DNA of 8,282 bases, from contig DPZM01000207.1 in assembly GCA_003535955.1 (NCBI GenBank), forward strand, positions 3,081 through 11,362, given 5' to 3'. Positions 5,463 to 8,282 of this stretch are shown here, in pieces (the first letter of the stretch is position 1; each line of letters starts with the position of its first letter). Made by a program: the position numbers and the translations under genes. The notes below the pieces were generated by a model. That model was given only the letters and a program-made list of their open reading frames with translations. It did not search any database and was not told the origin of the DNA. The DNA is from Lachnospiraceae bacterium (GTDB lineage: Bacteria; Bacillota; Clostridia; Lachnospirales; Lachnospiraceae).

Positions 5463-7819
5463 ACATGCATATAAAGATGCTTAAAAATGATTTTGCGAAA
5501 AAGGGGTGGAAGAATGCTATCCTGTATGCCTTCATGTTCATGTCCGTTCTTATCGCATCCCTTGTCGTCCTTATGCTCACGCAGCTGTTCACTTCGATAA
5601 CCGGGATGTATGAGACGGCCCGTCCTCCCCACTTTCTGCAGATGCATATGGGGGAATTGGATAAAGAGGATATAGAGGAGTTTAACGAGGGCTTTCCGGG
5701 GCTTATCCATTCCCGGATCATACCCATGATAGATGTGCACGGTGAGGACATTACCGTTAGGGGACAGACAGGTACTTACACGATGGCCGACTGCAGGCTT
5801 GATATAAGCCTTGTTGAGCAGAACGACGGATACGACGTCCTTCTTGATGATGAACGCTGCCCCGCAAAGGTTTCACGGGGAGAGATCGGGGTTCCCGTTA
5901 TCATACTTGATATGTACGATATATCGGACGGTGATGTGATCACTCTTGCGTCAGGCGGTGAGACATATGAATTCAGGGTGTCGGCGATAGTATATGATGC
6001 GATGATGAATTCGACCATGTGCTCATCTACGAGGTTTTTAATAAGTGATGATGACTTTGCCGGGATGCTTGATAAGGTCGGTGAGACAGAGTACCTTATT
6101 GAAGCTTATTTTACGGACAGCTCCCTGGCCGCATCCTATCAGACCGCATACGAGCAGTACAGCCCGGAACTTCCCCGCAACGGGCAGGCTATCACATATA
6201 CAATAATATTTCTCTTAAGCGCCCTGACCGATATTCTGACTGCCATGGTATTCGTTCTGGCGGGCATCCTCCTTATAACGATCGCGCTTTTGTGCCTGAA
6301 ATATGTGATCATGGCAGAGCTTGAGGACGATATAACCGAGATAGGCACAATGAAGTCGTTAGGTATCCCTGAGAAGGGGATACGGAACCTGTATCTTATG
6401 AAGATAAGGATACTGATGATCGCAGCATGTGTGACCGGATTCATCGTATCCCTCTTTATGGCACCGGCCCTTACGGGACATATCAGCAGGTATTTCGGCA
6501 GACAGCCGGTAACCGCGGCCGGATATCTGCTGTCAATCTTATCCATTGTGCTTACTTACTTTATCATAATGACAAGTGCAAGAAGGATCCTGTCTAAGAT
6601 CAGGCACAGGACTATTGTCGATCTTCTTGTTACAGGAAGGGGCTTTGGTAAGGAAAACAGGGTACACGGAAGCCTTGCAGGGGCGCCCTCCCTTCCGCTA
6701 AACCTCCTTGTCGGGATCCACGAGGCAGGGCATGGATACGGCATCATATTCGCTCTCATGCTAATTGCAACAGTGCTTATAATGATACCCCTAAGGTCCC
6801 TGCAGACCATGAAGGATAAGGACTTCGTTACCTATATGGGAAGCCCTGTCTGCAGTCTGCTGATCGAGGCAGACCAGGGTGAAGGATTGGAAGAAAGAAA
6901 CGAGCGCCTTTATAAAGAAATAGATAGTGAGATTAAAAACGGACATATCGGGAAAGCGGATATCTTAAGAAGGGTCCGCCTGCAGGCACTTAACAGCGAG
7001 GGTGAAGCCGTGGGAGTACATACTGATTCAGGTCCCGCGGCCGGCCGGGGAATAGTATATTTGAGCGGGACGTCTCCCCTTACGGATAAGGATATAGCCC
7101 TGTCGTCTCTTATGGCTGATGAGCTTGGCAAGCAGGTCGGAGACCCGGTCAGAATCATTACCGGCAAGCATGAATACGATATGCAGCTGTGCGGAATATA
7201 CCAGGATGTAACGAGCGGAGGCAGGACGGCCAAGGCCGTGTGTGACTTTGCAGGGATTGAAGCTGAAAAGTATACATATATGGTTGACATAACATCCGAA
7301 ACAGACGGTGAAGTCATGGCGGATATGCTTAGGGATAAGCTGGGGGCAGGTTACAGTATCGAGAGCATGGACAGCTTTCTTGATCAGACACTTGGCGGTG
7401 TCACGGGGAGGATAGGGAAGTCCATATACATGATACTTGTGATAGGCATCGTGATCACGGTACTGATGGTAGTCCTCTTTATGGAATTAAGGCTTACAAG
7501 GAATGCACCTGCGCTTGCCGAGAAGATCATGATGGGGATTGATTTTGCCTCAATACGTTTACAGGAGCTATATCCCATGCTGATACCGGCACTTTGGGGA
7601 AGTCTTGCGGGAACGCTTGTGACCGAGATGCTTGGAGAGAGGATCGTGAGCGGCCTTTTCTCGCTGCTGGGGCTTGGTATTTCAAGCATTTCCTTTGCAT
7701 CCATGTCGGTGTTAAGCCTTGTCATACCGGTTGGGCTGGTTTTAGTCCTTGCCGCAACGACCATCGCTTCGTGTATGAAAATAAGCAGGATAGATGTAGT
7801 TGAGTTCTTTAATAAGTGA
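5459..7819 (+). CDS. ABC transporter permease, FtsX/MacB type with two FtsX domains
   Basis: The product has 786 aa. Order: TM1 (~20-45), an extracytoplasmic domain (~46-250), TM2 (~256-284), a cytoplasmic coupling segment with EIGTMKSLGIPEKGIRNLY (294-312), TM3 (~316-338) and TM4 (~352-373), TM5 (~427-445), a second extracytoplasmic domain (~446-650), TM6 (~655-677), a second coupling segment (~686-705), TM7 (~706-728) and TM8 (~748-771). This two-half layout is that of large FtsX-type permeases, in which each half resembles a MacB/LolC unit. Such permeases act by mechanical movement of the outer domains, exporting peptides or drugs or removing compounds from the membrane. GAGAGG lies 8 nt before the ATG. 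The gene precedes its ATPase partner, separated by 8 nt; in many related operons the ATPase comes first. Substrate unknown; TetR and MFS neighbours suggest toxic-compound defence. Confidence 0.88.
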   Translation: MNMHIKMLKNDFAKKGWKNAILYAFMFMSVLIASLVVLMLTQLFTSITGMYETARPPHFLQMHMGELDKEDIEEFNEGFPGLIHSRIIPMIDVHGEDITVRGQTGTYTMADCRLDISLVEQNDGYDVLLDDERCPAKVSRGEIGVPVIILDMYDISDGDVITLASGGETYEFRVSAIVYDAMMNSTMCSSTRFLISDDDFAGMLDKVGETEYLIEAYFTDSSLAASYQTAYEQYSPELPRNGQAITYTIIFLLSALTDILTAMVFVLAGILLITIALLCLKYVIMAELEDDITEIGTMKSLGIPEKGIRNLYLMKIRILMIAACVTGFIVSLFMAPALTGHISRYFGRQPVTAAGYLLSILSIVLTYFIIMTSARRILSKIRHRTIVDLLVTGRGFGKENRVHGSLAGAPSLPLNLLVGIHEAGHGYGIIFALMLIATVLIMIPLRSLQTMKDKDFVTYMGSPVCSLLIEADQGEGLEERNERLYKEIDSEIKNGHIGKADILRRVRLQALNSEGEAVGVHTDSGPAAGRGIVYLSGTSPLTDKDIALSSLMADELGKQVGDPVRIITGKHEYDMQLCGIYQDVTSGGRTAKAVCDFAGIEAEKYTYMVDITSETDGEVMADMLRDKLGAGYSIESMDSFLDQTLGGVTGRIGKSIYMILVIGIVITVLMVVLFMELRLTRNAPALAEKIMMGIDFASIRLQELYPMLIPALWGSLAGTLVTEMLGERIVSGLFSLLGLGISSISFASMSVLSLVIPVGLVLVLAATTIASCMKISRIDVVEFFNK

Positions 7820-7827
7820 GGTAGAGC

Positions 7828-8282
7828 ATGAAGGATACTATAAAGGCCAATGGAACAAAAACGGTGCAGATGGATACGCAAAGAGTACAGGGAAGCAAAA
7901 ACGGCATTATCAGGGCAGAAGGATCAATCCCCGGCCGGATGGATACACAAAGAGAACAGGGAAACAAAAACTGCATTATCAGGACAGAAGGATTAACCAG
8001 AGATTACGGGAATGGTAACGTACTTACGGACGTAGATCTTGAAATAAGCAGGGGTGAGTTCGTTGCCGTAATGGGCCAGTCGGGTTGCGGCAAGTCGACC
8101 CTGCTATACTGTATGAGCGGAATGGACAAGCCGACATCGGGAAGAGTGATCTTTGCGGGAACGGATATGGCGTGCCTGACAGATAAAATGATGCAGGAGC
8201 TGCGGCTTAAAAGGATGGGATTTGTCTTCCAGAAGACAGGGTTTCTTAAGAACCTCAATATAATGGACAATATCCTGTATCC
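7828..8282 (+). CDS. ABC transporter ATPase (MacB/LolD-type), 3' end cut by window
   Basis: The visible 151 residues begin at ATG 7828, preceded by GAGG (7818-7821) that overlaps the permease stop. The nucleotide-binding domain starts near residue 50 (IIRTEGLTRDYG). Walker A is GQSGCGKST (83-91), the A-loop Tyr is probably Tyr60, and the Q-loop Gln135 lies in GFVFQ. The LSGGQ signature, Walker B and H-loop lie beyond the window. The domain pattern is that of ATPases paired with FtsX/MacB-type permeases, so it should energise the permease just upstream. The odd part is the first ~49 residues: family members usually begin a few residues before the IIRTEGL-type strand, but here an added head contains a tandem in-frame copy of the region. 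Confidence 0.88.
   Translation, partial: MKDTIKANGTKTVQMDTQRVQGSKNGIIRAEGSIPGRMDTQREQGNKNCIIRTEGLTRDYGNGNVLTDVDLEISRGEFVAVMGQSGCGKSTLLYCMSGMDKPTSGRVIFAGTDMACLTDKMMQELRLKRMGFVFQKTGFLKNLNIMDNILY
7870..7992 (+). repeat. Tandem in-frame duplication at the start of the ABC ATPase gene
   Basis: Two units begin with ATGGATAC at 7870 and 7939, exactly 69 nt (23 codons) apart. Over the first 54 nt they differ at 5 positions by my count; four of these change the amino acid (V/E, S/N, G/C, A/T). Similarity fades in the last 15 nt of the first unit. The peptides start MDTQRVQGSKNGIIRAEG and MDTQREQGNKNCIIRTEG. The second unit runs into the true first strand of the ATPase domain, so the first is the extra copy. 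The preceding 42 nt (7828-7869, MKDTIKANGTK) look like a shorter, more decayed third copy. Confidence 0.85.

Noticed and set aside
6719..6733. HEAGH in the ABC permease (residues 421-425), resembling the zinc-protease motif HExxH
   Set aside because: It lies in the short segment just before TM5 of an otherwise normal FtsX permease, with no third zinc ligand region or protease domain around it. Chance is the better explanation.
7800..8018. A + strand frame with repeated Arg/Lys-rich segments over the permease-ATPase junction
   Set aside because: It is the shifted reading of the 69-nt duplication inside the ATPase gene; the ATPase frame contains Walker A and is clearly the real one.
2444..8270. 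Several long open frames on the - strand opposite the real genes
   Set aside because: They mirror strongly coding + strand frames, lack ribosome binding sites and recognisable domains, and arise from codon bias of the sense genes.

Overview
The window reads like the genome of a Gram-positive, low-to-mid GC Clostridia-type bacterium, most likely a Lachnospiraceae relative. This is inferred from strong AGGAGG-like ribosome binding sites, heavy use of ATA, AGG, CTT and GGA codons, a secreted protein built from transglutaminase-like, InlB-type and Big_2 domains, and FtsX-type ABC permeases next to TetR regulators. No sequence match could be run, so the genus is not claimed. All credible genes lie on the + strand.

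Region 1 (1-2801): a large secreted surface protein (864 aa) has a signal peptide, a transglutaminase-like Cys-His-Asp domain, an InlB/Flg_new-type repeat, an acidic Pro-Glu-Asp linker and about four Ig-like Big_2 modules. Two bases after its stop is a 58-codon open frame with coding-like codon use but no clear ribosome binding site and no family I can name.

Region 2 (2802-3085): two hairpins close the first unit. The second is a strong terminator-like stem whose 3' arm is also the ribosome binding site of a 69-aa two-helix membrane protein. An extended -10 promoter element lies at the 5' arm and loop, so readthrough RNA and locally started RNA would present that site differently.

Region 3 (3086-8282): a clean sigma-A promoter is followed at once by a perfect 8+1+8 inverted repeat, a likely TetR-family operator. 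It heads an apparent operon: a 12-helix MFS exporter of the DHA3/MFS_3 type, a 204-aa TetR regulator, a 37-codon open frame overlapping the next gene by ATGA, a 786-aa FtsX/MacB-type ABC permease, and the start of its ABC ATPase, cut by the window end. The simplest model is that the TetR protein represses the whole group from the one palindrome, autoregulates, and releases two mechanistically different exporters (ion-gradient driven and ATP driven) when it binds a ligand.

The most unusual features are the tandemly duplicated N-terminal head of the ABC ATPase (69-nt spacing, with a possible third degenerate copy), the hairpin/promoter/ribosome-binding-site arrangement at 2829-2878, and the joint MFS plus ABC export operon behind one operator. 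I see no tRNA, rRNA, CRISPR array, insertion sequence or phage gene.
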